A DNA stretch of 40,793 nt, from contig JAEUBA010000157.1 in NCBI GenBank assembly GCA_018257865.1, positions 1 through 40,793 on the forward strand, in the 5' to 3' direction. Positions 1 to 10,901 of the stretch are shown piece by piece. Numbering within the stretch: the stretch's first letter is position 1; each line of letters begins with the position of its first letter. The notes beneath the pieces were generated by a model. That model saw only the letters and a program-made list of their open reading frames with translations. It was not told where the DNA came from and did not search any database. This DNA is from Stereocaulon alpinum. Its lineage: Eukaryota; Ascomycota; Lecanoromycetes; Lecanorales; Stereocaulaceae. A program made the position numbers and the translations under genes.

Positions 1-122
1 CCACGCGACGTCTCAACATCGTTCAACCTGCAATGCATTAGGGGAGACATCTCGGCTCTGAATAGGTATTCAGGTTCGTAGCCAGCACCGCGTACAGGTG
101 TGTCTCCATCGCTGGCCTAGTT
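1..122. other. Unmutated single-copy-like sequence at the left edge
   Basis: This short stretch has ordinary base composition with CA and TG dinucleotides present, unlike the sequence that starts at about 123. No gene or motif is recognisable. It marks the left boundary of the RIP-mutated block. Confidence 0.5.
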
Positions 123-1417
123 ATAGGGTTATCTACTAATATATAGCTTACTAGTAAAGGGTTATAGATATTATATATCTATACCCTCTCTACTAATAGC
201 TCTTTAGTATTTTCGTTTTTAGTATTAGTATTATTTTAGGTTCTCTTAGTCTAGATCTATAATAAGTATAAGTCGCCCTCCTAGTACTCTACCCCCTAGT
301 CGTTAGGATCTATCCTTTTATTTATATAGAAGTATATCCTAGCCTCTAGGTCTCCCCTATAGGCTAGGTAGAATCTATTCATACTTATATTATATAAGAT
401 TCTATTTACTAAATTATATATTAGCTCTTAGATCGCTAATACGTCTATATCCTTTATATTATTATCTTTAAGAAGTAGTACTATTACCGTATCCTTCTTC
501 TTCTATATATTATACTATAGTATTTTTAGGTAGGGTATATTCCTTATTAGGTAAGGGCTACCTAAATATTCTCTTATATTTAGGTATCCTTAGTAGTTAT
601 TACTACTCCTAAAGTCTATTTAAGGGTATTCGCTAGATTAATCCTTTTTATAGATAAGGGCTATTACCCTTATTCTACTTTAGAGAGGGTTATTAGTTAT
701 CCCCTTTTCGCTATTTCCTTAGTTCCTTTTTAAGGCTTATCTATTATATCCCTTAGGGTCTTCCTCTTCCCTTTAGAGATTATCTTATACTATCTTTTTA
801 GGCTAGCCCTTTTTAGTATCGCTAGTATTAACCTTACTAAGTATTACTTTAGGGTCTCTTTAAAGTATTTCGGCTTATACTTAATTCTCTACTTAGCCTT
901 AGTATTCTCTTTTTACTAGATTAAGTAGGTTTTACTTTAAGCTAGGTACTCTCCTTTATATACTATATACTTAGGCTTACTACTAGCTTTTTTTATATAA
1001 TTATTACTTATATAGTTTTAGGTATATATCCTATAGTAGGTAGGGTATTTATACGCCTTAATAATATATTTATACCTATAATAGTTAAAGTACTACTTAG
1101 GGACGGCCTCTCTCTCCTAGTAATTATAGAAGAGGAGGCTATTCTCTACTACTATTCTTTCTATAATAAGTCGGTTCGCCGCTTCTAGGCTTAGGACCTT
1201 AATTATTATTATAAAGAACCTCTTCTCCCTCTTAAGTATATCTAGCTTTAATATAAATATAGGCTATTTAGTCTTTATTATCTCTAACTCTAGGTATAGC
1301 TTCCTATTATCTTTCTTTAGAGTTTTAAAGATCCCTTATTAATCCTTTATATCTATTATCTAAGAGCGGCTGCGAGATAGCTGGTTAGGTTAGGATTCCT
1401 AACGCAGTATCGACTTA
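123..1417 (-). mobile_element. RIP-degraded LINE-like (Tad/I-type?) ORF1 fragment
   Basis: The sequence is AT/TA-rich with almost no CA or TG dinucleotides, as expected after RIP. Read on the minus strand, 1092 down to 1051 gives tyrosines in the exact spacing Y-x2-Y-x4-Y-x4-Y, where a retroelement nucleic-acid-binding zinc knuckle has C-x2-C-x4-H-x4-C. A further paired-tyrosine segment follows directly, as in the double knuckles of fungal LINE ORF1 proteins. TGC-to-TAC and CAC-to-TAC changes are what RIP would produce. Stop codons interrupt every frame. Assignment to a LINE rather than an LTR gag rests on the tandem-knuckle look and is tentative. No reverse transcriptase segment is seen before the repeat ends at about 123, so the element is truncated. 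Confidence 0.45.
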
Positions 1418-1785
1418 CTAGGGAACAGCTCTCCCAGTCTAAACTCCCTATTAGAGTAGAACCGGCAACAAAAACCCTAAAGATAAAGAAGCCTAAGCGT
1501 AAGTAGAAGCTAAAGGCAGCGGAGCTACCGGAGTATTATAGGGCCTATTAGGGTAATAGAGATTATTATTACTAGTATTATAGAGCCTAGTAGCGAGGTC
1601 GGATAGGCGGAGTAGAATAATAAGTAAGCTAATAAGCGAAAGTTTTTAGCTAGAAGGAGCGACTCTAGAAAGGTTTCTTTTACGTCTAGAGGGCCTTTAA
1701 CCCCCCTAGATTTCCTAATAATATAAGAGAATACCCTTATTAGTATATATAGATACTAGAATAGGCGTATAAATCAATTAATTAA
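1418..1785 (+). mobile_element. Family A Ty3/gypsy gag-region fragment, plus orientation
   Basis: This stretch is the reverse complement of the last ~375 bases of the window (about 40420-40793), with scattered transition differences. Shared blocks include the segment around 1740-1775 and the one at 1418-1450. In family A copy 2 the matching part lies upstream of and within the start of gag. Homology stops at about 1785 and at 1418, so this is a fragment in opposite orientation to the large elements on the right. It is less RIP-mutated than the right-hand copy at several positions, with more C and G retained. Confidence 0.7.
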
Positions 1786-2742
1786 TATACGATTTTATAT
1801 AATATAGTACTAATCTTTAATTCTATTTTTGGTTTCTTAATTTATAATTTCGCTAGCGAAATAGCGATCTGCTAGTCTATAGTAGTTAGAGCCGCTAAGT
1901 AGCTGAATTGGATTAGGAGCCTTATAGAGTCTTGAAATAATTATCGGGCTATGTCTCGAGTACAAGAGTATGGATTTCAAATAATAATAGAAGTAAACCT
2001 TCTTACGAGGCCCCCGTAGCCATGGAAGAAATCCAGTTAGAAAATTACCAAGTATAAAGAACGATAATGGGATTTAACAAGACTGGATTTTTTCTACGGC
2101 TATAGGACCCTCTTAAGGAGGATAGCCCCTATTATTATTATCTGGAATCCTTGCTCTCGTACCTGAGACACGGCTCGTGCTCAGTGACGCTCAATAATAT
2201 CAGATTTTAACACACCGATGCCCGGCTTTTGTTCGAAATGAAATCAACATTATTAGGCTGGCGCTCACCTTGAGTACGTCGACGTCATTAGGGTATTATA
2301 TTGCAGAGCAAAATGACGAGGGATGGTTAATCAATCTCCAAATTCCAACCCGCAAGTCTCCCCATTCGAAGGCTTACTGCTTTGAGGTTTCAGCAATTGA
2401 TCAAATTAGACAAGGGTTCAGCTGACTATACCAAAATTCGGAATCGCCTCTGTGCACGACTGTTGCTCACCCTCTTACTATATGGCATTGTCACCATATT
2501 TGGCTTCACAGTGAATTTCTTTCTTGAGAAAGTACCAGCTGTCCGATTGCACAGCTCATTTACAAAAGTAATCTATAGATCTTGCGTAGGGAGAGAAGCT
2601 CGAACTATCCCAAGGATGTACCTGCAGCTGTTTGTAACCTTATTCCGTCAACCCTTGCAGCCACTTTACATGGTCAACTCTTGTGTGATTTCAGCCCCAC
2701 ACTCAACCAGATCCATGACCACGAGGAATTTATCCTAGTCAA
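1786..2742. other. Intergenic sequence without a recognisable gene
   Basis: From about 1860 the base composition returns to normal. The only sizeable open frame (2382-2738, plus) begins at a TTG, has no ATG at its start and shows no family resemblance. No RNA gene or clear repeat was seen. Confidence 0.4.
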
Positions 2743-3450
2743 TTAGGATCCTGGTCGGTGACGATCACCCGCAGGACTGCGTCGCGTATTGCGGCGACCC
2801 TCTTGTACAACAGATCCACCATGACGAACAGTCGAGCCCCCATCACTATTGTAGTTGTCGTCACGATGTTGTGAGTGAAGGTCTTGCCGACTTCCACAAT
2901 GACGAGAGCTAGTATAATTCAGCAAAGAATGTGCTGTTGAACCACCCTCAAGAGATCTTCCATCACGAGGAGCAGATGGGGGAACGCCGTGACGATGATT
3001 AGTTCCTTCGAAGTGTGCAGATATATCGGTAGAGTTTCCTATATCTCCATGCCTTGAACGATAAGGATTGGCCGCTCCAGAGTGAGAACGAGCACCGGGA
3101 TGGCCATATCTTCCATCGGCGGACTCGTTGGCAAGGGACCCCTCGTATCCGTCTCTACCGACGCTACGGCGATCGCTACGATTATGGGAGGATTCGCTAG
3201 TATGGTAATCACGATGATCGCGTGCGCGGGGTGGGTGTCCAGAAAAATTGGCAGCGAAGTTGGCTCTCTGATCAAACATATCATCGTGGCCGTGGGCATG
3301 CAGCGCGTCGTCGAATTCGAGTTTCTCCATGTATTCTTCCATACTCATTAAGTTAGCCAGGGGATTATAGTTTCGGTAGCCCCACTGAGCATCGAGGTAC
3401 TCTGAAACAGTCATTTCATTGAGTATCTGCTGGGTGCGTGGGCCTGGCAT
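2743..3450 (-). CDS. Unrecognised low-complexity His/Arg/Ser/Gly-rich protein
   Basis: This is a single uninterrupted frame of 235 codons starting at an ATG with A at -3. I do not recognise a family. The first 50 residues look ordinary and amphipathic, with a stretch rich in Glu, Met and Tyr (roughly residues 12-45). The remaining ~185 residues are strongly enriched in His, Arg, Ser, Gly and Asp and look disordered, with recurring SRH, HRD and DRR-type tripeptides. There is no signal peptide and no membrane helix. It is the gene closest to the left RIP border and lies about 860 bases from the end of the neighbouring FAD oxidase gene. It could be a rapidly evolving or lineage-specific protein, one exon of a longer gene, or a fortuitous frame. 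Length and the ATG context favour a real gene only moderately. Confidence 0.4.
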   Translation of the reverse strand: MPGPRTQQILNEMTVSEYLDAQWGYRNYNPLANLMSMEEYMEKLEFDDALHAHGHDDMFDQRANFAANFSGHPPRARDHRDYHTSESSHNRSDRRSVGRDGYEGSLANESADGRYGHPGARSHSGAANPYRSRHGDIGNSTDISAHFEGTNHRHGVPPSAPRDGRSLEGGSTAHSLLNYTSSRHCGSRQDLHSQHRDDNYNSDGGSTVRHGGSVVQEGRRNTRRSPAGDRHRPGS

Positions 3451-4312
3451 GTTGATGCTTGGGAGATGTATCTATTGATTGATTCAATTTGGCTTTCGTA
3501 CGATGCTCCGTGGGTTTCGACGAAATTGCGTCTGTTTTTTGGGATGCGAGAAGCAAGAGCAGGAAGATATTGGAGCAGAGTGCCGAGTATTAATTTGTGA
3601 TGACACATTGCGTTACCTCAAAGTGCACCCGAAAGACGAGTATTTGATCTCGTTAACGAGGATCTTTCCTTAGTAGACCGAAATAGTCTAAGGACTTGCA
3701 AGGCAGGAGTCTTCATTCGTGGTTGACAATTTTGGAAGTTCGAAGGTTATTGATTGTCAAAAAGGGGGGGGGGGGAAGGAAAATTGGGCCTATACAGAAC
3801 GAAAGTCCTAGTGTCATTAGTGAACTACTAAAGTGTTATGGACTTTTGGTAGCCGAAGAGTGCTGACAAAATGTTCAAGGTGGCAAACCTCCTGTATATG
3901 TTCAAAACAGTACCGCGAGAACTGTGACCAGTGTCCTTGCTGCTATACAGGTGTCTTTACGGTTGGGGGTGGGCTCTGTTTATCGGAGTTGAGACATGAG
4001 CATGTTCTTTGTCGGATAGGAGGATGTGTTGGAGGGCGTGGTGGGGAGTGATTTGGTGGAGGGGATGAGGCGGCACTCTTTTGGGGATGAGTTCGAGGCT
4101 GAGGGACCTGGTGTAATGGTGGGTGTATGGGGTTCCGGTGCGATTTCATTTTTGTATCCTTGAGTTTTTGATCTCTAGACTCCCAGTGTAAGATGTCCCC
4201 TCTTCGTCTTAGGACAAATTCGGCAATGAGTGCATCAAAAGACTCTGGAAACAATTTCTCAAGTGATGTTGGCTTGACAACGGCACTATGTGCGCTTGGC
4301 CTCGACTGAAAG
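3451..4312. other. Intergenic sequence with a G12 homopolymer
   Basis: No gene is supported here. The stretch contains an uninterrupted run of 12 G at 3764-3775. Several short open frames on both strands show no recognisable similarity. Confidence 0.45.
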
Positions 4313-6030
4313 CTAGAAGAGCTTGAAGCCACCCGGCACGCATTGCTGGAAGATACCCTCGGGATCATACTTCGTACTCATCTCTTGCAACCACTGCTTC
4401 CTCCTTCCTCCACGAAAAACATGTTGCCCCGAATGCGCATAATTAAGGTATACGTAGCCCGTCTGCATATTGTCTGTTCGGGCAGCAATGTCAATGTCAT
4501 TGATAAGCTTCATGGCGACCGCCTCGATTGCGGCGGTATCCTTCGAATCCTTCCAGGTGCCTGTGAGCTGGGCCACAACGATAGACCTGGTGTCGGTGGA
4601 AAGAGTCGGTATGGCCTCCTGCAGAAATGGCGAACGAGCAATAATAGTAGGCACTATCGGCTGGAAAGACATAGACCAGACTATACCCGCGCAATCTCGG
4701 ACAATGTCGCAAGAGCCTTGCCAAAGATCGTAAGTGCGATGCAAGAGGGGGAGATGGAGGTAGTATGTAGTGGAGATCATTATCTGGCTGTGCGTTATGT
4801 TAGCGATCGCTGAAACCATGTATGCTCCTGGCCCATGGAAAACTCATATAACCAGGAAAGAATCCAGTCATTCATGATATTCGGTATGCATTCCCACCAG
4901 AAGTGTGACGAAGTACGTACCATAGACCATTCTCATTGAATGAATCTTGCTCGCGTGTAAGTTCTGTCAGACTCAGCTCTCTTAGCGTGTTTAGGAAGGT
5001 CGGCTCCATGCTGGTAAAGGGTTTGATGACTGCTGGATTGCTCTGCGGCTTTGTGTATACAACGCCATTGACGAATCCGAACCCGCGCTCAGCACTCATT
5101 CCAAAGCTGTGAATCAACGATGCGTTCGGATCGTACGAAGAATTCCCGGCAAAGTTGTAAAATGCCTGCAGTTGCTGGTCCTTGGTCTCGACGGGATGAA
5201 TCAGAGTGCCGCCCCACAGCCGGCCCTGACGAAAGGCGCGAAAGGTAAACCGAGTTACAATTCCGAAGTTGTTTGAGCCTCCATGAAGAGCACGGAACAG
5301 GTCACTGTATTCTTGGTCTTTCTCCGTTACCCGAACGGTAGTAGCAGATGCGAGTACGACTTCATACTCTAGTACGTTATCGCATACAAGTCCGACAGAA
5401 CCGGAGAAATGAGAGAGACCACCTAGCATATTCAGTCTCTGGGTCAAAGCACGTTTAGGTACACTCCCAAATGACTATCCCACGGTCTATGTCCCACTCG
5501 ACTGGGCACCGACGACGCGACCGTGGTGACTATAGTGTGGATGGAGATGAGCAGACGGTGATCTTACCTCCCAATGTGAGTCCGCCGACACCAACTTGCG
5601 AATGTCTACCACCAGGTACTGCTAGGCCCATGGGATCTAGCGTGCGGTAGACTTCGCCCCAAGAAGCTCCAGTCCCGATGGAAACCTTAGAAGAGCCTTT
5701 GTCTACGTCGATCGAATTTAGGCTTCGAAGGTCGATCGTAACCCCACCAGGCTCATTGGCGCTCCGGGCAAAGCATGCGTGGCCACCGCTGCGGATAGCG
5801 AACTTGATGGAGCCGATGCCGTGAAGCTGATTGGCTTGGACAAGGTGGGAAATAATAGTGACGACATCCGCCGTGGTCTGAGGACGAACGACGCAGGCAG
5901 GTTTGACCTGGCTTTCTTGAGCTGAAAAATAACTGTTGAGGGACTCTGTATACTCCTGGCGTTCAGGTAGAAATACTTTGCCGGGTAGAGCTTCTAGAAG
6001 ACTAGAAATGTGCTGCTCCATTCCGGCCAT
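4313..6030 (-). CDS. FAD-linked oxidoreductase, BBE-like (FAD_binding_4 + BBE), no signal peptide
   Basis: Three exons, 6030-5568, 5422-4921 and 4787-4313, join in frame to 479 codons. The introns are 5423-5567 (GTAAGA...TAG) and 4788-4920 (GTACGT...CAG). The protein belongs to the berberine-bridge-enzyme/vanillyl-alcohol-oxidase flavoprotein superfamily. The N-terminal FAD-binding half holds R-S-G-G-H (His84), the family's 8-alpha-histidyl FAD attachment site, and the glycine-rich GVGGLTLGGG loop rebuilt across intron 1. The second covalent site, a Cys in bicovalent members, is His/Ser here, so single attachment is inferred. The C-terminal BBE domain ends with the usual YDPEGIF...VPGGFKL pattern. 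Such enzymes oxidise alcohols or drive oxidative cyclisation with O2, releasing H2O2; the substrate is unknown. The start chosen is the ATG at 6030, with A at -3. An in-frame ATG upstream (6306) would add a long non-homologous extension. No secretion signal is seen, unlike the paralogue at 11107-12781. Confidence 0.9.
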
Positions 6031-6490
6031 TATGACGAGAGGGAAGGTTCGCTCCCTTTCTTGACGTATGATATTGAAGAGAAAGAGTACCGAATGTGAC
6101 TGAAGTGTAGTGTAGGTCACGGTGAAGCAGTGTTTGTACGACGGAATCTGATTATTTGGAGTCCTTATGCAGAGTTGCGTAAGCTGCAGTAGCGTGGTTG
6201 CGTATGGAGCACATACACGCAGTAAATGTACAACGTGGGGCTGCTTTCCGCATTCTCGCTGCCTTTCCCCTTCCTCAGACAGTCCTCCTGCGACTTCATA
6301 GATCATTCAACGTTGTCACTACGTTCTTCTACGCTTGATGCTTATGCTTAAAGTTGCACTTCCGACTTTCAACCAGACATACGCTGCGGGTGCGCAGCTT
6401 GGGTTTAGAGCTCGCTGACCCATCCAAGTATGCATTCCTCAACTCCCGTGTCTACTTTTCTGCGGCGCTTTTGCCATTGCGTCCAACCCA

Positions 6491-7531
6491 CTACCGGGCA
6501 GGAGTAAGCCGTCCTAACATTCTAGTCAGCACGATTGCTCCTCGCCCAAGAACTCCTTGCAGTATGAGGTCATCACGTACCAGGACCCTCATAGGGGCGT
6601 GATGTCCAATAGCCCTGACTGTCTGCGCCATAGCTCCTCTCCATACCTGACCGGAAGCGCCCCTCAGTATATCATCTACAAAACGCCGTGCAAAGTCCTC
6701 GGCTTTCTCTTTCTTGGGGCCGACCTTTCCCTCGGCACTCTTTGCAATCTGCGACTCTACCGACTTGTACGTGGACGACCCGGACAAGCCTTGCCAGGAG
6801 TCATTGACGTGGAAATTGGACTCGATGTTACCTAGCATGCCCGTGATGACGGTGACGCCGATCGGTGCGAGCTCGAGACGTAGTGTCTCACTGAGGATGG
6901 TGACGGCTGCTTTGGAGGAGTGATAAAGGCCTAGGTGTGCAGAATGGATAAGTCTTACGTTAGTCTTCTCCACTCCAAGTCCAAAGCTTGTCTGTTAGTG
7001 TTGCAGAAACACCCATTTCGATACGATGTGACATGATAGGCTTGTGAGGATTAAAGAAAGAGCAAGAAGCTGCATTTCGAGCTCTCACATACCGCCCCAT
7101 GGCATCGCCAGGATCCCCCCCACACTGCTTATGTTGACCACTTTCCCCTTCGCCGCAATCAGCATCGGCGCAAACGCCTGCGTCACTGCCAATAGGCCTA
7201 GAACATTGACATCGTAGAGCCGCTTAGCTGTCGACAGATCCGCTTCGATCAATGGGCCTGTAGCACCGAAGCCTGCGTTGTTGATCAGTATGTCGAGCTT
7301 GCCCTCGGGCAGACGGCCTTTGAGATCAGCCACCAAGTTGTTGACGGATTCGAGTGATGTGACATCTAAAGTCACAACCTCAATGTCCTCCACGTCAGAG
7401 AAGTCTGCGGCTCTACTTGGGTTGCGCACGGCAGCGAAGACGTGGTGGCCGCGGTCGGCCAACTGGCGGGCCATCGCCTCGCCAATGCCGCCTTGGCTGC
7501 AGCCAGTGATAAGAGCCACTTGCTTAGGCAT
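6491..7531 (-). CDS. Short-chain dehydrogenase/reductase (classical SDR)
   Basis: Two exons, 7531-7093 and 6930-6491, join in frame to 292 codons. The 162-base intron (6931-7092) begins GTATGT, ends TAG and has a CTAAC branch-like site about 30 bases before its end. The Rossmann nucleotide-binding motif TGCSQGGIG is at residues 9-17, NNAG at 84-87, the catalytic Ser at 135-136, and Y149-x3-K153 (YHSSK) is rebuilt exactly across the splice junction. An Arg after beta-strand 2 (AAVRNP) suggests NADP(H) preference; this is an inference. Length and the MPWGG-LYHSSKAAV context resemble the fungal group that includes 1-acyl-dihydroxyacetone-phosphate reductase-like SDRs, but within a cluster it may act on a pathway alcohol or ketone. 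It lies between an FAD oxidase and a membrane-protein gene, all on the same strand. Confidence 0.9.
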
Positions 7532-7851
7532 TTCAGTAGCAAAGTATATTTAGCACTGCTAGAGAGTCGATTCTTCAGATAGTTTTCCGAGACAACTTTT
7601 CAATCAATTGCTTCTTGTCTTCATGCAATGATGGCAGGCAAACCCCTTTTCGCCCCACTAAGCCTGAAATATTTCTTGGCCTGCGGGCCGACTTCACTCC
7701 GTGACATTAATGTATCTTACAGCGAGTATTGTATTACATCGTTTACACAAAATAGTGCCACTAAATTGGTATCTTCACACCTCACTCTCAGACATCTAGT
7801 GGTTCGTAACGAGATCGTCGCTCCCTAGGCTCTCGACTACTCTATTCTAGA
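7532..7851. promoter_or_regulatory. Intergenic region upstream of the SDR gene
   Basis: These 320 bases separate the SDR start from the end of the membrane-protein gene on the same strand, so they hold the SDR promoter and the upstream gene's terminator. A TATA-like TAAATATA (minus strand) lies about 15-22 bases before the SDR ATG. A GC-rich short palindrome is at about 7680-7691. Neither is proven functional. Confidence 0.35.
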
Positions 7852-9212
7852 CTATACATTATCTAGTGGTATTCCCTCTTCTAGTCTATAGTATGGACCC
7901 GTCGTCGAAGAGCTTAACGGTTTCGGGCCCCTTTGAGAACCAGAACGCGAAACATCTCGCTCAGCTGATTGTTTCCTCGGTGTGGTAGAGGAATCGTGGG
8001 TCCGGTGGAGGAGTCGAGCCTGGAGAGACATGAAGAGCTGAGACTCGCGGATATAGGAACGAGAGAACGTGGCAAAGGCTGGCATGCAGCTAACAATGAC
8101 TGCCACCCAGTTCTCGACAACACTAGGATTTTAGCCATTGGTGACATGCAATTTATAAGTCTCGGGGTATCGCTTACACGCAGATCAGCTGCTGGGACTG
8201 TACCCAAAGCGGATCGTCCGGGTTGGTTAACAGTTCAACGCGATACACTTCGGAAAAGACACTGGCTAAGATGCCCCTGGATTATGTTTAAGTAGCAATT
8301 TTAAATGAAAGTAGGAGGAAACGCACAGGAGAGCCGTCATAAAGATGCTAAGAATTTGAATCTTCCGCCTCCTTGGCAGCTGGAGCCGCACAATGGCTGG
8401 GATCGGAAGCACAAAGATATACACGTCGATGACGATAGCGCAAGCTCCCTGCACTATGCCCCAGTATTTGGATCTTGCGCATCGCGTTGACAAGGGGGCT
8501 CCAGCCAGCGGGTCCCATGTCTCACCAATGTGGGCGGCACAGAATATCGACTCGATGATGATACCTGTCCAGTATGTAACGCCGGTGAAGACCATACCCA
8601 GGTATATGGCAAATCTCATGCCCTTTTTCACTTGAAAGATCTCGAAGTATAGAAGAAAGATTGCTTCTTTGCTAAAGAAGATGGTCGGACCGAGGAACAT
8701 GCCCTGAGCATAGAGTTGCTAGCTTTGGGTCAGCGTGCTTGGCACTCGAGGACCACCAACACCAACACCAACACCTCACCTTGGTGTACGTCGGCGTGTT
8801 CCAGCTCAATGGCTCATCCCAACTATGCCGAAAATATCGCGCACCTGGATCAGACGATAAGCGATGGTCCCCGATTTTCGCTTCGTTTCCCTACGTACAT
8901 GAAAGCAGGATTGAGCAGTAAGAAATTGAAAGGATGACAGCGACGATCACGAAGACTACGTCAAGTCAGCACCTCAGCTCCCCCACCAGTATCAAGCTCG
9001 AAATACTCACCATCGCCAACGCCGAGTCTCTTACGGTTGTTCCAAACTCGGATGATTGCGAATGTCGTCCCCCACGCAATCAAGAAGGAGCACAGTCCGA
9101 TCAATGTCGGGGTCAGGGATGGCGGATTTTCAAAATTGGGAATCACGCCAGGAGGAGGAGTGCCGGTGGGGATCTTGGAAAAGTCTGTTCCTGGGGGAAA
9201 TTGGGATGACAT
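7852..9212 (-). CDS. Seven-helix rhodopsin-like integral membrane protein (SAT4/PTH11-like)
   Basis: Six exons assemble in frame to 356 codons: 9212-9011, 8955-8899, 8844-8780, 8703-8327, 8276-8178 and 8122-7852. All five introns are GT-AG and 50-76 bases long. Seven hydrophobic segments follow the pattern of the fungal rhodopsin-domain family: helix 1 near residues 33-54, helix 2 at 68-87, helix 3 at 109-130, helix 4 at 138-160, helix 5 around 184-209, helix 6 around 221-240 and helix 7 around 258-282. Family-like blocks are also present: the H-x-W-D loop after helix 2, a P-T-I-F-F-S-K-E helix 3, and the C-M-P-A motif closing helix 7. The C-terminal tail of about 70 residues is polar and Ser/Arg/Thr-rich. 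The start is the first ATG of the frame. Such proteins sit in membranes and are often found in or near secondary-metabolite loci, usually with unknown function; a receptor or transport-related role would be a guess. Confidence 0.85.
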
Positions 9213-9773
9213 GATGCCAAACAGCTTCGCCAAAAGCCGGAAACTCGAAGATGCAATGCTGTGGGCACTTGTAGCTAACGATGGAGCCTCTAAGCCATCG
9301 TCCTTAAAGACGGAAAAAAACAGCAGCTTCAGCTCGTTCGTAGTCCTATGGCGAGTGTAGCAGTTGCAGGGTGGAAGAAGTTCTGCACCGGCAGGTAGAA
9401 AGTACTGCGCCCATGCAGCTGACCACGACGTCAAAACATCGGTCGGAAGGCTTCAGCTCGTATGCAACATTCGTCACTGCAATGACGATCATACATGGTA
9501 CGAAACTAGGAGGAGCGAGTGTCAATAATTCATGGCAGGTACATAGGGCTATTCCAGCCATTCATGAGCCGATTTGTCTACCACGAAGGAGCCTTGTCTT
9601 ATCCATCGTCCAAGCATGCATAAAGCAATCAGCATGTTTACAGCTGGACAGGTGCTGCTATCAAGTCGCCACCACTAAGACAGGAAGAGAATCAAAAGGC
9701 AACGTGTTGTCTTGAAACTCAACCAGAAAATCTTTCCCACGTCTGACTGACAGAGCAGTCGATCATGCCGAAA

Positions 9774-9940
9774 TGCCTCAAAATGCAGTCAGCAAATCCC
9801 TTGCACATCCTTGAAATATGTGAAGCCGTCGGATCCGTTTTTGGTCACTTTCGCTGCAGAGTTGCCTCAAGATACAGTCAGCACACTCGTCGCGCATCCT
9901 TGACTACCTATTGAAGGAGTCGGAGCCGTTTTATCCGTTC
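9774..9940 (+). repeat. Imperfect tandem duplication, ~90-bp unit, two copies
   Basis: Unit 1 begins at 9774 and unit 2 at 9863, both with TGCCTCAA. They share, in order, a CAGTCAGCA block, a CATCCTTGA block and a GGA(T/G)CCGTTTT-like block. The copies differ at many positions, so the duplication is old or under no constraint. Confidence 0.65.
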
Positions 9941-9983
9941 TCCTGCATAACCAATTCAACGCACAGCAACCTCGAATCCGCTA

Positions 9984-10438
9984 ATTTCATGTCCGAATTA
10001 TTATTTTGGTCAATCAAAGGCGTACGATCGGTTTGCTAGGCGCCCTGCAGATCGAAACATTCCGGGCTCACAATCAACGGTTGCAGCTCACTTACGGACA
10101 ATCGTCGATCACCCACCATTACGGCGATGCACATTCTCATCGACTGTAGATGGATGGATCTTCAAAATCAGCCATTCATTAATTAATTTACTTATCAGTC
10201 TTATCTACGGTTCTATTTCCACACAAATCCCTTAAATCCGCATTATTAATTTGGCCAATTAAAGGCGTTCATGCCAAAACGTTGCAGGCTCGCATCAGCA
10301 TTTGCAGCTCACGGACTATCGTCGATCACCCACCATTACGATGATGCACATTGACATTCTCATCGACTATAGGTAGATGATTTTTCAGGTTGAACATTGA
10401 CTGGTCTACTTGTCAGTCTTATCTGCGGTTCTATGTAA
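9984..10438 (+). repeat. Imperfect tandem duplication, ~225-240-bp unit, two copies
   Basis: Unit 1 (about 9984-10219) and unit 2 (about 10229-10438) share several blocks: an ATTATTA-TTTGG-CAAT-AAAGGCGT block, a GCAGCTCAC block followed by ATCGTCGATCACCCACCATT, a GATGCACATT...CATTCTCATCGACT block and a CAGTCTTATCT-CGGTTCTAT block. Substitutions and small indels separate the copies. No coding potential is visible. Confidence 0.75.
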
Positions 10439-10457
10439 CACTTCCCACAGGGGTATC

Positions 10458-10901
10458 AGCTCGGCGTACTTACAAAAAAGTTCCGTGTGCTTACAAAGCT
10501 CGTTGCATTGATTTTGTAAGTACGCCGAGCTTTTAGTATATACTAAGTATCGCTTATTTCGGGTAACTACTAGTTCGAAATATACTTATATACTTCGTAT
10601 ATAATTCGTATATTCTAAGTATATATTAAGCTAATATTAAAAAGCGCCTCCGACCCCTAATTCGTCGTTATATTCGGTATCTACTTTTATCGCGTTATAA
10701 GTATAGTATATACTCTATATATATTTAGTATATATTAGAATAACTTAAGCGTATTATATAGAATTAAGAAGTTTAGTTTACGGATATAAAATATCTGGGT
10801 CTAGCGCCAAAAGTTTGAAACTTGATTTTGTAAGTACGCCGAGCTTTTTGCCAAGATACTACCTGTAGGTACACGGACCTTTATTGTAAGTACGCTGAGC
10901 T
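10458..10901. mobile_element. Small terminal-inverted-repeat element (MITE-like) with a RIP-mutated core
   Basis: The left end AGCTCGGCGTACTTACAA (10458-10475) continues to about 10495. It is matched in inverted orientation by the right end at 10865-10901, with a few substitutions over about 36 bases. Two more copies of the same 18-base word, both in the right-end orientation, lie inside at 10515-10532 and 10829-10846. These sit within an exact 27-base direct repeat (10508-10534 and 10822-10848). The core between the direct repeats, especially about 10535-10780, is TA-rich with almost no CA or TG, while the ends are not mutated. No transposase is encoded. The target-site duplication is unclear. 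It may be one element nested in another of the same family. Confidence 0.6.

Noticed and set aside
1383..1400. GGTTAGGTTAGG, possible telomere-type repeat
   Set aside because: Only two partial units occur, not the TTAGGG array expected at a chromosome end.
2382..2738. 118-codon open frame on the plus strand with a hydrophobic stretch
   Set aside because: It starts at TTG rather than ATG, has no recognisable family and no splice-linked extension; treated as chance.
3943..4368. 141-codon minus-strand frame overlapping the end of the FAD oxidase gene
   Set aside because: It overlaps a confident coding exon in another frame and is proline/serine low complexity only.
6031..6306. N-terminal extension of the first FAD oxidase from the ATG at 6306
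   Set aside because: The extra 92 residues do not resemble the family or a signal peptide, while the ATG at 6030 gives the usual N-terminus with a good context.
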